From Oricola thermophila (lineage in GTDB: Bacteria > Pseudomonadota > Alphaproteobacteria > Rhizobiales > Rhizobiaceae), in NCBI RefSeq assembly GCF_013358405.1, contig NZ_CP054836.1, forward strand, positions 744,001 through 808,000: a DNA stretch of 64,000 nucleotides, given 5' to 3'. Under the pieces are notes generated by a model. The model worked only from the letters and a program-made list of their open reading frames with translations. It was not told the DNA's origin and made no database searches. Shown here in pieces: positions 54,301 through 63,119 of the stretch; the stretch's first letter is position 1; every line of letters starts with the position of its first letter. Position numbers and translations under genes: made by a program.

Positions 54301-54639
54301 GATTTCAACAACTTACGCGTACGCGGCCGGCCCGGGTGCTGCCATTGGTGTATGAACATTATTGCCAATTCCTTAAAAACTTCCTGCGAATCGGGCCAAT
54401 TCCCCGGCGACCTTGCGCAAATCCGGCCCGCGCTGGAGGGCGGGGGCGAAGATTCTCCATGATCTTGAGGTGTGTCCGCACGTCTGTACGATGCTGGCCA
54501 GCCGGTGCGATATTCGACCGGATATCAGCGCGGTCGATGTGGGCATGGCGTGGTGGCGATTGCGGTCATGCGGTAGCAATATGCCGGATTTGAACTTTGC
54601 CATGAAATCGTTCGGTGCGTCCGAGCAACAGGAGGAGAG
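54301..54639. other. Intergenic region between the kinase and the GST gene
   Basis: About 340 bases between divergent genes. No convincing gene, repeat or RNA; overlapping short frames here lack ribosome sites. Promoters for both flanking genes should be located here. Confidence 0.4.
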
Positions 54640-55275
54640 ATGATCCAGCACGATTCTCCCGGCTGCCGGCTGTTCGACGGCGGAAGGGCCCCCAACCCGC
54701 GCCGGGTCCGCGTCTTCCTGGCCGAAAAGGGCATCTCGGTACCCTTGGTGCCGGTCGACATGGCCGCACTCGGCCATCGTTCTGACGAGATTGCATCGCG
54801 TAATCCCATGAAGCGGCTTCCCGTTCTGGAACTCGAAGACGGCCGGACGTTGTCGGAATCAATTGCCATATGCCGCTATTTCGAAACGCTTTGCCCCGAC
54901 CCGCCATTGTTCGGGGTGGGCGCTTTCGAGCAGGCGGAGATAGAAATGTGGCAGCGGCGAGTGGAATTCCTGTTCCTTCATCCGGTCGGGCAGGCTTTCC
55001 GGCATATCCATCCCGCGATGAAGGGGTGGGAAGAGCCTCAAATTCCCGAATGGGGCGAGGCGAACAAGCCCAAGGCACTGGAGTTTATCGCGTTTCTCAA
55101 TGGTGAACTGGCGAGCCGCGAGTTCATAGCTGGGGATCGCTTCTCGGTTGCCGACATCACGGCGATGATTGCGGCCGATTTCTGCAAGCCTGCGCGCATT
55201 TCCGTTCCGGAGGACCTGGCGCATTTTCGGCGCTGGTATGATGCAATGAAGACGCGTCCGAGTTACGGTGCATGA
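54640..55275 (+). CDS. Glutathione S-transferase family protein
   Basis: 211 residues. The thioredoxin-like N-terminal domain shows NPRRVRVFLAEKGI, NPMKRLPVLEL and the glutathione-binding TLSESIAICRY; the C-terminal helical domain contains FIAGDRFSVADITAM, the N-capping box of GSTs. It conjugates or otherwise uses glutathione; the substrate is not predictable. It starts behind GGAGGAGAG and overlaps the next gene by ATGA. Confidence 0.88.
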   Translation: MIQHDSPGCRLFDGGRAPNPRRVRVFLAEKGISVPLVPVDMAALGHRSDEIASRNPMKRLPVLELEDGRTLSESIAICRYFETLCPDPPLFGVGAFEQAEIEMWQRRVEFLFLHPVGQAFRHIHPAMKGWEEPQIPEWGEANKPKALEFIAFLNGELASREFIAGDRFSVADITAMIAADFCKPARISVPEDLAHFRRWYDAMKTRPSYGA

Positions 55276-55895
55276 CCGAGAATTTGTCCGGGCTTCTCTC
55301 GGAAATTCGCGCGTGCCGCATTTGCCGGGACGCGCCGCGCTTCGGCGCCGCATTGCCACATGAACCGAACCCGGTTTGCGTACCGTCGGCGACCGCCCGT
55401 ATTTGTATTTGCGGTCAGGCGCCCGGTACGCGAGTGCACAAATCGGGCCGGCCTTTTACCGATCCGTCAGGCGTTCGGCTGCGCCAATGGATGGGGGTGG
55501 ACGAACAGGCGTTCTATGATGCCAGCCGCATAGCGATCATCCCGATGGGGTTCTGTTTTCCCGGACTGGACCGGAAGGGGGGCGACTTGCCGCCACGCCG
55601 CGAATGCCGCTCCGCGTGGCATGACCGCCTCTTCGGGGCGATGCCGCAGCTGGAACTGGTCATTGCTGTCGGGCGCTATGCGCAAGCCTATCACATGGGC
55701 AGAAAGGCGGGACCGACGCTGACCGATACCGTGCGCAATTGGCGTGCCGCATACGATGCCGGCAAGCCGCGTGTCCTGCCGTTGCCGCATCCCTCCTGGC
55801 GAAACAATGCCTGGCTCAGGAAGAATCCCTGGTTCGAGGAGGAGGTTCTGCCTGTCTTGCGTGCCGAAGTGGCGCGCCTTGTTGCAAAGGCGTGA
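55272..55895 (+). CDS. Uracil-DNA glycosylase-superfamily protein
   Basis: 207 residues. It has an early cysteine pair CRICRD, the motif GQAPGTRVHKSGRPFTDPSG (near 50-69, in the place of motif A GEAPG...GRPF of family 4/5 glycosylases) and LPLPHPSWRNNAW (motif B HPS). Two further Cys may help an Fe-S cluster, but the four-Cys set of family 4 is not obvious. Annotation databases usually name this group uracil-DNA glycosylase family protein without proof of activity. Translationally coupled to the GST gene. Confidence 0.78.
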   Translation: MTENLSGLLSEIRACRICRDAPRFGAALPHEPNPVCVPSATARICICGQAPGTRVHKSGRPFTDPSGVRLRQWMGVDEQAFYDASRIAIIPMGFCFPGLDRKGGDLPPRRECRSAWHDRLFGAMPQLELVIAVGRYAQAYHMGRKAGPTLTDTVRNWRAAYDAGKPRVLPLPHPSWRNNAWLRKNPWFEEEVLPVLRAEVARLVAKA

Positions 55896-55977
55896 ACAGG
55901 CAGGCTTGGCAGAAAATATTTTTATGTATAGTTGTTTTTGCAATCGATATCGAAAAAATATTCCAATGGTGGCATGA

Positions 55978-56451
55978 ATGGACAAGCTTGACAGGCGGAT
56001 CCTCGGGATCCTGCAAGAGGATGCGACAATAGCGGTAGCCGACCTTGCGAAGAAGGTCGGGCTATCGACGACACCTTGCTGGCGACGTGTCCAGAAGCTG
56101 GAAGAAGAGGGGGTTATCCGAAAGCGCGTGGCGCTGCTCGATCCCGTCAAGATCAATGCGCGCGTAACCGTGTTCGTATCGATACGCACGAATTCCCATT
56201 CCATCGAGTGGCTCAAGCGCTTTTCCGAGGTGGTCGGCGAGTTTCCGGAGGTTGTCGAGTTCTACCGCATGAGCGGGGACGTGGATTACCTGTTGCGTGT
56301 CGTCGTGCCGGATATCGCGGCCTATGACGCGTTCTACCAGCGGCTGATCTCGAAGATCGAGATCCGCGATGTCTCCTCGGCCTTCGCGATGGAGCAGATC
56401 AAGTACACCACAGAGATGCCGCTCGACTACATGGTGCTCGCCAAGGCGTGA
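55978..56451 (+). CDS. Lrp/AsnC-family transcriptional regulator
   Basis: 157 residues: N-terminal AsnC helix-turn-helix (LDRRILGILQEDATIAVADL, GLSTTPCWRRVQKLEEEGVI) and C-terminal RAM ligand domain (GDVDYLLRVVVPD). This is a full-length Lrp type that usually responds to an amino acid. It is preceded by an AT-rich promoter-like region. The DUF302 gene follows on the same strand after 70 bases, and no amino-acid enzyme is adjacent, so the target is unclear. Confidence 0.9.
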   Translation: MDKLDRRILGILQEDATIAVADLAKKVGLSTTPCWRRVQKLEEEGVIRKRVALLDPVKINARVTVFVSIRTNSHSIEWLKRFSEVVGEFPEVVEFYRMSGDVDYLLRVVVPDIAAYDAFYQRLISKIEIRDVSSAFAMEQIKYTTEMPLDYMVLAKA

Positions 56452-56482
56452 ATTGACTTCCGTCAATGCGCTTCGTCCGATA

Positions 56483-56505
56483 CATATTCAAAATAAGATA
56501 TATTC
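56483..56505. promoter_or_regulatory. AT-rich site resembling the BigR box, upstream of the DUF302 gene
   Basis: CATATTCA (56483-56490) is identical to the reverse complement of the right arm of the bigR operator at 1680-1703, and ATATAT (56498-56503) matches its other arm with spacing shorter by two bases. It lies 17 bases before the DUF302 start. Just before it is a palindrome ATTGAC-ttcc-GTCAAT (56452-56467) that may end the preceding transcript or be another operator. Assignment is tentative. Confidence 0.3.
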
Positions 56506-56521
56506 AGAGGAGGAAGTGTTC

Positions 56522-56995
56522 ATGACTTTCAGAACAATGGCGTCCGTCGGCGGAGCGTTCATGTTGACGGTGGCATCGGTTCTCGCAGCGGGTTCCGCGC
56601 ATGCTGCAGGCGATGACGTAGAGATGCGGGAGACCGATGCGGCATTTGCCGACGTGGCGCAGGCGGTGAGCGACGCAATCATCAACCGGGGATACAACAT
56701 AGACTATCACGGGTTCATCGGCGACATGCTGAAGCGCACAGCCGGCGATGTCGGCGCGAACAAGGAACTATACAAGGATGCGGAATTCTTCACGTTCTGC
56801 TCCGCCGTGGTTTCCCGAAAAGTCATGGAAGCCGATATCAACGATATCGCCTATTGTCCCTACGTGGTTTTCGTCTACGAGGCGGCTGCGGCGCCAGGCA
56901 AGGTAAAGGTAGGTTTCCGCCGCCTTCCTGACGGCGGAGCGCGCGATCAGGTCAACGCCTTGCTGGCCGAGATAATCGATGAGGCGGCCGAATAG
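56522..56995 (+). CDS. DUF302 domain protein, exported
   Basis: 157 residues from ATG 56522 after GAGGAGGAAG. A signal peptide ends at GSAHA-AG; the mature part holds a DUF302 domain (FADVAQAVSDAIINRGYNID, with FTFCSAVVSRKVMEAD and CPYVVFVYEA). Two cysteines (FTFCS and YCPY) may be functional. DUF302 proteins are frequent in sulfur-oxidising bacteria, but their activity is not settled. A BigR-box-like sequence precedes it. The open frame reaching back to 56369 overlaps the Lrp gene and is not used. Confidence 0.8.
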   Translation: MTFRTMASVGGAFMLTVASVLAAGSAHAAGDDVEMRETDAAFADVAQAVSDAIINRGYNIDYHGFIGDMLKRTAGDVGANKELYKDAEFFTFCSAVVSRKVMEADINDIAYCPYVVFVYEAAAAPGKVKVGFRRLPDGGARDQVNALLAEIIDEAAE

Positions 56996-57118
56996 CAGGG
57001 ACGTAGCGGGCAGGAAGGCGGGCGCCCTTCTTCCGCTCATGCGGTGGCGTGGCGCCGCCGGATATCATCGCCAAACCCGTGTGCGGGTCATCACTGCGAT
57101 CGGGCTGTTCGCCGTCGG

Positions 57119-58003
57119 TCAGCCGATGGTATCGATCTTTTGCAGCCGGGCCAGCAATGACGAGGTGTCCCATCGCTTGCCTCCCATGGCCTGTATTTCC
57201 TTGTAAAACTGGTCGACAAGCGCGGTGACCGGAAGCGAAGCGCCATTGTTGTTCGCTTCCTGCAGGACGATCGCGAGGTCCTTGCGCATCCAGTCCACGG
57301 CGAAGCCGTGCTCATATTCGCCTGCGATCATAGTCTTGTGACGGTTTTCCATCTGCCACGAGCCGGCAGCGCCCTTTGAGATGACATCAATCACCTTCTG
57401 CATGTCGAGACCGGCCTTGAGGCCGAAGTTGATGCCTTCCGCAAGTCCCTGAACAAGGCCCGCTATGCAAATCTGGTTGACCATTTTCGTCAACTGGCCT
57501 GCGCCCGTGGGTCCCATCAGGCCGACCATGCGGGCATAGCTCTCGATTACGGGTTTCGCCCTATCAAAGACTTCCTGGTCGCCGCCACACATGACCGTCA
57601 AGACGCCGTTCACCGCGCCGGCCTCGCCGCCGGAGACGGGGGCGTCGATGAAACCGAACTCGGCCTTGTCGGCGGCCGCCCGCAACTCGCGCGCCACTTC
57701 GGCAGAGGCCGTCGTGTTGTCGATGAAAATCGAGCCGGGCATCATGCCAGCAAATGCGCCGCTTTCGCCAATCGTCACCGAGCGAAGGTCGTCGTCATTG
57801 CCGACGCAGGCGAAAACAAAATCGGCACCCACAGCAGCCTCCTTTGGCGTGTCGGCCAGGGTGCCGCCGAACTCTCCGACCCATTTCTCGGCCTTGGAGC
57901 GTGTCCGATTATAGACGGTAACGTCATGACCTCCCTTTTTCGCGAGGTGGCCGGCCATGTGATAGCCCATCACGCCAAGTCCGATGAACGCCGCCTTTGC
58001 CAT
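57119..58003 (-). CDS. NAD(P)-dependent beta-hydroxyacid dehydrogenase (3-hydroxyisobutyrate dehydrogenase family)
   Basis: 294 residues from ATG 58003 behind GGAGGAA. Rossmann motif FIGLGVMGYHMAGHL, substrate loop DAPVSGGEAGA and catalytic lysine in GQLTKMVNQ (about 170-178) are conserved. Family members act on 3-hydroxyisobutyrate, tartronate semialdehyde, glyoxylate/succinic semialdehyde or related compounds. Context does not decide between them. It stands alone between the DUF302 gene (convergent) and the amino-acid ABC genes upstream on the same strand. Confidence 0.86.
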   Translation of the reverse strand: MAKAAFIGLGVMGYHMAGHLAKKGGHDVTVYNRTRSKAEKWVGEFGGTLADTPKEAAVGADFVFACVGNDDDLRSVTIGESGAFAGMMPGSIFIDNTTASAEVARELRAAADKAEFGFIDAPVSGGEAGAVNGVLTVMCGGDQEVFDRAKPVIESYARMVGLMGPTGAGQLTKMVNQICIAGLVQGLAEGINFGLKAGLDMQKVIDVISKGAAGSWQMENRHKTMIAGEYEHGFAVDWMRKDLAIVLQEANNNGASLPVTALVDQFYKEIQAMGGKRWDTSSLLARLQKIDTIG

Positions 58004-58092
58004 GCCGAAATTCCTCCGTCTTTCACCCATCTGCCTGCTCACGGTGGCGAGCAGTTCGCCTGATTACAGGATTTGCGCGCAGGATTGACCTG

Positions 58093-58926
58093 CTAGCGCT
58101 TGAGATGCCGCGTCAACCGGCCCTCCAGCCAATTCCAGACATTACGCAATGTTTCCACCATGATGAAGTAGAACACTGCCGCCCAGATATACATCTGGAA
58201 ATCATACGTGCGCGAGAATGCGCGCCTCGTTTCTCCCATAAGGTCGAAGACCGTGACCAAGGCAACGATCGCCGATCCCTTGATCATCAAGATGATCTCG
58301 TTGCCGTAGGGGCGGAGGGCGACGATCAACGCCTGAGGAAGGATGACTTTTCGGAAGGTCTGAAGCCTGTTGAGTCCGAGCGCCTCTGCGCCTTCCCACT
58401 GACCGCGCGGCACGCTCTCGATTGCCCCACGCAGTATCTCCGCCTGGTATGCGGCCGTGTTCAGGGTGAAGGCGAAGAGGGCGCAGTACCACGCATCGCG
58501 GAAGAACCCCCATAGGCCTATCGCCTCGAGTTGCGGACGAAACGATCCGAGGCCGTAATAGATCAGAAACAACTGCGCGATGAGCGGTGTGCCGCGGAAT
58601 ACATAGACATATGCGAAGGCCATCCGGCTGACGAGCGGATTCCCCGACATCCGCCCAAAGGCGACGGGCAGGGAGACGATCGCACCGATGGCGATCGACA
58701 GGCCGACGAGCGTCAGCGTGACGACCAAGCCGTCACGGTACTTCGGGCCGTAGCGCAGAGCCTTTTCGATATCCCAGGCGGAAACGAGATAGATCACGAG
58801 GCCAATCGCGGCGGCGATCCACAATGCCATCAGTGCGTTGCCGGTGATCCGGGCCGGCGTCCACTTCTTCGGCGGTTCGGGCGGCGCCGGCTCGGCGGGA
58901 GCGAAGGATTCCAGCACTGCGCTCAT
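58093..58926 (-). CDS. Polar amino acid ABC transporter permease (HisM type)
   Basis: 277 residues. A Pro/Ala-rich N terminus precedes five or so helices, with the EAA loop EGAEALGLNRLQTFRKVILP (about 192-211). It groups with HisM/AotM permeases for basic or polar amino acids. The start overlaps the other permease's stop (ATGA). It works with the permease at 58923-59636 and receptor at 59694-60455; no ATPase gene follows. Confidence 0.88.
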   Translation of the reverse strand: MSAVLESFAPAEPAPPEPPKKWTPARITGNALMALWIAAAIGLVIYLVSAWDIEKALRYGPKYRDGLVVTLTLVGLSIAIGAIVSLPVAFGRMSGNPLVSRMAFAYVYVFRGTPLIAQLFLIYYGLGSFRPQLEAIGLWGFFRDAWYCALFAFTLNTAAYQAEILRGAIESVPRGQWEGAEALGLNRLQTFRKVILPQALIVALRPYGNEIILMIKGSAIVALVTVFDLMGETRRAFSRTYDFQMYIWAAVFYFIMVETLRNVWNWLEGRLTRHLKR

Positions 58927-59636
58927 CGGACATTTTCTCCGCGCTTGCCTCGGGTCTCTATACGGTTGAGTGCTATGGAAGAGAGCAGCGCGAGGAAGAG
59001 ATAGAGCATGAAGGCAAGCGAATAGAAGAGAAATGGTTCTCGCGTAGCCGAGGCGGCCACCTTGGTCTGGCGAAGGATATCCGCAAGGCCGATAGCGGAC
59101 ACGAGCGCCGTGTCCTTGAGCAGGACCATCCAGAGATTGGCGAGACCGGGCAGCGCGATGCGGATCAATTGCGGCAAAATGATCCTGATCATTACGGTGC
59201 GCTTGCGCAGCCCCAGCGCATAGCCGCCTTCATACTGGCCCTTGGGTATGGCGCGAAAGGCCGACAGGAATACCTCGCTGGCATAGGATGAGAACACGAG
59301 CGCCAGCGCAATAACGCCTGCGGCAAAGCTGTTGATTTCTATGTATGATTCCACATCCATGGCATGGAGCGCCTGCTGGATGCCGAGCTGAAGGCCGAAA
59401 TAGACCAGAAACAGCGTCAAAAGCTCAGGAAGGCCGCGAAAAATCGTCGTGTAGATCTCTGCGGCTGTGCGCACGGTCCATTCCGTGCTCTGCTTGCCCA
59501 GGGCAACCAGGAAGCCGACAACGAGGCCGATCGGAAGAGTGGCGAGGGCAAGCGAGACGGTTGTCAGCAATCCCCAAGCGATCTCGTCGCTCCAGCCCCG
59601 GTCGCCGAAACTCAGGTAAGTGAGATAGTTTTCCAT
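58923..59636 (-). CDS. Polar amino acid ABC transporter permease (HisQ type)
   Basis: 237 residues with five hydrophobic segments and the EAA loop EGGYALGLRKRTVMIRIILP (about residues 138-157). FRGLPELLTLFLVYFG near residue 67 is the usual HisQ/GlnP stretch. It follows the receptor gene by 57 bases and is coupled to the second permease. Together they should form a heterodimeric channel for an amino acid such as arginine, ornithine or histidine; the substrate is inferred from family. Confidence 0.88.
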   Translation of the reverse strand: MENYLTYLSFGDRGWSDEIAWGLLTTVSLALATLPIGLVVGFLVALGKQSTEWTVRTAAEIYTTIFRGLPELLTLFLVYFGLQLGIQQALHAMDVESYIEINSFAAGVIALALVFSSYASEVFLSAFRAIPKGQYEGGYALGLRKRTVMIRIILPQLIRIALPGLANLWMVLLKDTALVSAIGLADILRQTKVAASATREPFLFYSLAFMLYLFLALLSSIALNRIETRGKRGENVR

Positions 59637-59693
59637 CCGCCCGTGTCGTCAGGGGGCCGTGCCGCGAGCGCGGCACGGCACGGCATTTGATGC

Positions 59694-60455
59694 CTAGTAT
59701 ATGTCAAACGGGAAATACTTCTTGTTGATTTCGGCGTAAGTCCCGTTGGCGCGAATGGATTCGAGCGCCGCGTTGAACTTTTCCTTCAACTCCTGCTCGC
59801 CCTTGCGAACGGCGATGCCAATCTTGTCGTCCTTCGAGACGGGCTCGCCGAAGAAATCGTATCCCTGACCGTCATCGGAATTGATCCAGTCATAGAGGAC
59901 GCCGAAATCTGCGAGAACCGCATCGCTGCGGCCGTTCTTGAGGTCTGCGTATGCCTCGAGCTGGGTCGGGTAGGCGTTCACATTGGTGTTGGGATAGTTC
60001 TCCTCAAGGAACTGCGCCGAAATCGTTCCTTCCTGCACACCCACGGTCTTGCCGGCCATGGAGGCGGGATCGACGCCTTCGAGATCCGCATCCTCCGCTG
60101 CCGCGAAGGTCAGCGAATTCGTATAGTAGTGGTCGGTGAAATCGACCTTCTCCATGCGTTCCTCGGTGATCGACATGGAGGCGATAATGGCATCGAACTT
60201 GCCGGCCAGAAGTGCCGGGATGATGCCGTCCCAATCCTGGGTGACGAACTCGCATTCTGCATTCATTTCGGCGCAAAGCGCCTTTGCGATGTCGATATCG
60301 AAGCCGGTCAGTGTGCCGTCAGCCTCGAGATTGTTGAAGGGCGGATAGGCTCCTTCGGTGCCGATCCTGATCTTCATCATGTCCTGAGCTTGCGCCGCAC
60401 CCACTGTCAGGGTCAGCGTCGCGGCTGCAGCCATCAAACATTTGTAAAAACGCAT
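59694..60455 (-). CDS. Periplasmic amino acid-binding protein (SBP_bac_3 family)
   Basis: 253 residues with a signal peptide ending GAAQAQ. Family-3 signature GFDIDIAKALCAEMNAECEF (about 53-72) and DAIIASMSITEERMEKVDFT are both clear. It resembles HisJ/ArgT/AotJ receptors. First gene of the three-gene importer unit on the minus strand. The two Cys in ALCAEMNAECEF are likely a disulfide as in ArgT/HisJ proteins. Confidence 0.88.
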   Translation of the reverse strand: MRFYKCLMAAAATLTLTVGAAQAQDMMKIRIGTEGAYPPFNNLEADGTLTGFDIDIAKALCAEMNAECEFVTQDWDGIIPALLAGKFDAIIASMSITEERMEKVDFTDHYYTNSLTFAAAEDADLEGVDPASMAGKTVGVQEGTISAQFLEENYPNTNVNAYPTQLEAYADLKNGRSDAVLADFGVLYDWINSDDGQGYDFFGEPVSKDDKIGIAVRKGEQELKEKFNAALESIRANGTYAEINKKYFPFDIY

Positions 60456-60600
60456 ATCTGTTCCCTCTTTACGTCACGCTCTTGAGGCAAGGCATCGGGG
60501 TACCTGTCAAGTCCCCGCCTTGCGGAGACGAGCATAAGCGCGAATATTCCCATCGTTTCGAAGGGAATTGCAACCGCAAATCGACCGGTTGGTCAGGAAA

Positions 60601-61137
60601 TTATCTTCCGCCGGGGGCTGGTCTAATCACACGTGCCGGCACCCGGTCTTTCCAGACAAATCGGTGCATGAGTGCCCCGAGAACATGTAGCCCGACCAGC
60701 GGAATGAAGGCGTCGCCCGCGGTCGCGTGGATTTGCTTCACGATGCCAGACCATACGGGATCCGCGGGCAGGGGGACGTCGAGAGACAGCAGACCGAAGA
60801 TCGACAGTGCATTGCCGTCCAGCGGCGGGACCAGGATACCCGTGACCGCAACCGCGAGCAGGCAGGCAAGGATGCCGATCATCACGAGCCTTTCGGCAAG
60901 GTTGAGCGCCAGAGGCTGGTCGGGAACGCGCGGAAAGCCCCGTCTTATGCGCCAGCAGGCCCCGAACAGGAAGACCGGAGCGACGATCAGGCCGGCTCCG
61001 AGATGAAGTGCGGTCCATTCGCGTTCCTGGCTGACGTACAGGAACGCCACGGCAATTGCTGTCAGCCAGTGCACAATGATCGAAGTCCGGCAATAGCCGG
61101 CCTGGGAATCGCGAATGTCGAACAGCTGACGCGCCAT
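60601..61137 (-). CDS. Cytochrome b561
   Basis: 178 residues from ATG 61137; the frame is open further but the upstream part overlaps mobA. Four membrane helices with the histidines of CybB-type b561: SIIVHWLTA in helix 1, ALHLGAG in helix 2, and IHATAGDAFIPLVGLHVLGA in helices 3-4, enough for two heme b groups. It probably shuttles electrons from ubiquinol, e.g. to superoxide. It follows mobA by 79 bases. Confidence 0.85.
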   Translation of the reverse strand: MARQLFDIRDSQAGYCRTSIIVHWLTAIAVAFLYVSQEREWTALHLGAGLIVAPVFLFGACWRIRRGFPRVPDQPLALNLAERLVMIGILACLLAVAVTGILVPPLDGNALSIFGLLSLDVPLPADPVWSGIVKQIHATAGDAFIPLVGLHVLGALMHRFVWKDRVPARVIRPAPGGR

Positions 61138-61216
61138 GGCAGAGGGTCCCGGTTGCCGATCCGGATGTATCCGACTCCCGGTCGGGCCTGCAAGGCCGCT
61201 GACGCTTCCCGCAGTT

Positions 61217-61849
61217 TCAGGCCCGCTCCCCAAGGATGGCCCCGGCCGCAGCGAGATCGTCCGGCGTGTTGATGTTGAAGAACGGATCGGTGCCGTCCTC
61301 GAGCATGGGGAAGGGGGCCTCTGCGAGTTCGTGCCGACTTGCCCAGGCACCGACCTTGAGGGTTTCGCCCCGTTTCAGCCATTCCGAGAGGTCTCCGGCC
61401 AGAGAGAGCGGCCACAGGGCGAATACCGGCTGACGGTGTCCCGCCGAGCAGGCCATGACGATGGTGCGCGGGGTTGCGGCGTTGGCGACCAGTCTTGCCG
61501 CGAGGTCTTCGGGGAAAAACGGCGTGTCGGCAGCGGCGGTGACGACATGTGTGTAGCCGGCCTGTCGACCTTCTGCCCAACGCATGGCCGAGTATATGCC
61601 GGCCAAGGGCCCGAGATAGCCGTCGATTGCATCGGAAAAGACCGGCACATTGAAGGGGGCAAAGCGCGAGAGGTCGCCGTTGGCGCTAATTGCGATCGTT
61701 TCGACCTGTGATGCCAACCGTTCGAGAACTTGCGCGATCAACGGTCTCCCGCCGAGCGGCAGAAACGCCTTGTCGCTTCCCCCCATGCGCCGGGAAAGTC
61801 CGCCCGCCAGGATGACGCCGGCGATGCTGTTCGGGACCTGTCGGTTCAT
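61217..61849 (-). CDS. mobA: Molybdenum cofactor guanylyltransferase
   Basis: 210 residues from ATG 61849. N-terminal GTP-binding motif LAGGLSRRMGGSDKAFLPLGG, then DAIDGYLGPLAGI and TAAADTPFFP with the metal-binding Asp, as in MobA. It converts molybdopterin to the guanine dinucleotide form used by DMSO-reductase-type enzymes. CO dehydrogenase uses the cytosine dinucleotide form (made by MocA), so this gene does not directly serve the cox cluster, though the sequence families are related. Confidence 0.9.
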   Translation of the reverse strand: MNRQVPNSIAGVILAGGLSRRMGGSDKAFLPLGGRPLIAQVLERLASQVETIAISANGDLSRFAPFNVPVFSDAIDGYLGPLAGIYSAMRWAEGRQAGYTHVVTAAADTPFFPEDLAARLVANAATPRTIVMACSAGHRQPVFALWPLSLAGDLSEWLKRGETLKVGAWASRHELAEAPFPMLEDGTDPFFNINTPDDLAAAGAILGERA

Positions 61850-61892
61850 GGCCCGAATATGCGCGCGCCGACCGGAAGCCGCAACCACGCCT

Positions 61893-63119
61893 TCAGGAAG
61901 ACGACCGGCCCATGCGGACCGCCGTCAGCGTGAAACCGACGGCGACGAACGAGCAGGCGGCAAGGAACATGCATAGCGGTATCGGCAGGCCTTCGCTCCC
62001 GCTGACAAAGCCGGCGACAATCGATGCGCAGGCGCCGATGCCGATTTGCGTGGCACCGAGAAGGCCGGATGCCGCACCGGCGGAATCGGGTTTCAGGCCG
62101 ATGGCCGCCGCGCTCGCGGTAGGGAGGGTGAGGCCGTTGCCGAACCCGACCAGCATCATTGGCAGGAAAAAGGCGGCGGCGTGTTCAATACCGGTCGCGA
62201 AAAGTGCGATTGCTGCCAGCGGTCCGGCCAGCGAAATGAAGACCCCGTCGAGCATCATGCGGTCCAGGCCGCGGCGCTCGGAGAACCGACCGGTGGCAAA
62301 ATTGCCCAGAGAGTAGCCGAGGGCGGTGAATGCGAAATACAGGCCGTATTCGAGGGAAGAGAGGCCCAGGTAGATGTTCGAGACCGCCGGGCCGCCACCA
62401 AGGAAGCCGAAGAAAGCGGCCGATGCGAAACCCATTGAACAGGCATAGATCCAAAATATCGGCATACCGGCCAGCTTCCTGTAGCTCGCGACCTGCTCAC
62501 GGATAGGCGCGCCGCGAAACCGGTTCGTTTCCGGGAGCGTGAACACCGTGGCGCCGAGAGCGATGGCGCCGAAAATTCCGAGAGCCACGAAACTCATGCG
62601 CCAGCCGGCAAGCTGGTCGATCAGTCCGCCGATTGCCGGACCCACCATTGGAGCCACGGCCATTCCCATGACCATGTAGCCCATGGCGCTAGCCGCCTTC
62701 TCGCGAGGATAGACATCGCGCACGATGGCACGCGAAAGCACCATGCCGCTGGCGCTGGCCGCCTGGACAATTCGTCCGGCCAGGAACATCCCTGCCGATT
62801 GAGCAAGAACGCACATCGTGGTGCCGACGAGAAACAGCACCAGGCCGCCGTAGATGACGGGACGCCGGCCGAACAGATCAGACAGCGGGCCGATGACGAG
62901 TTGCAACACGGCTACCATCACGAGATAGAGCGAGAGGCCCAGCTGGACAGTCGCGTAGGGCGCTTCGAGGTCCGCTGCGATGCTGGGCATGGATGGCACG
63001 AACAGGTTGATTGCCAGCGGACTGACTGCTGCGAGCAGGACGAGAGTGAGCAGGGCCGGCGGTGGACTGACCAGTCTCTGTTCGCCGGTTTCCGGTGCGT
63101 GGGCGATGTCACTGCTCAT
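61893..63119 (-). CDS. Bcr/CflA-family multidrug efflux MFS transporter
   Basis: 408 residues from ATG 63119 (MSSDIAHAPETGEQR). Twelve membrane helices; the early LFVPSMPSIAADL phrase and the loop GPLSDLFGRRPVIYGG after helix 2, with RIVQAASASGMVLSRAIVRDV, are typical of Bcr/CflA proton-coupled exporters. The frame is open to 63401 but no ribosome site supports the longer form. It ends 43 bases before mobA. Likely exports hydrophobic drugs or metabolites; substrate not predictable. Confidence 0.88.
   Translation of the reverse strand: MSSDIAHAPETGEQRLVSPPPALLTLVLLAAVSPLAINLFVPSMPSIAADLEAPYATVQLGLSLYLVMVAVLQLVIGPLSDLFGRRPVIYGGLVLFLVGTTMCVLAQSAGMFLAGRIVQAASASGMVLSRAIVRDVYPREKAASAMGYMVMGMAVAPMVGPAIGGLIDQLAGWRMSFVALGIFGAIALGATVFTLPETNRFRGAPIREQVASYRKLAGMPIFWIYACSMGFASAAFFGFLGGGPAVSNIYLGLSSLEYGLYFAFTALGYSLGNFATGRFSERRGLDRMMLDGVFISLAGPLAAIALFATGIEHAAAFFLPMMLVGFGNGLTLPTASAAAIGLKPDSAGAASGLLGATQIGIGACASIVAGFVSGSEGLPIPLCMFLAACSFVAVGFTLTAVRMGRSSS

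Noticed and set aside
61217..61849. mobA considered as the cofactor enzyme of the CO dehydrogenase (mocA)
   Set aside because: CO dehydrogenase uses molybdopterin cytosine dinucleotide; the N-terminal wording here fits the guanine-specific MobA, and the gene is 20 kb from the cox cluster.
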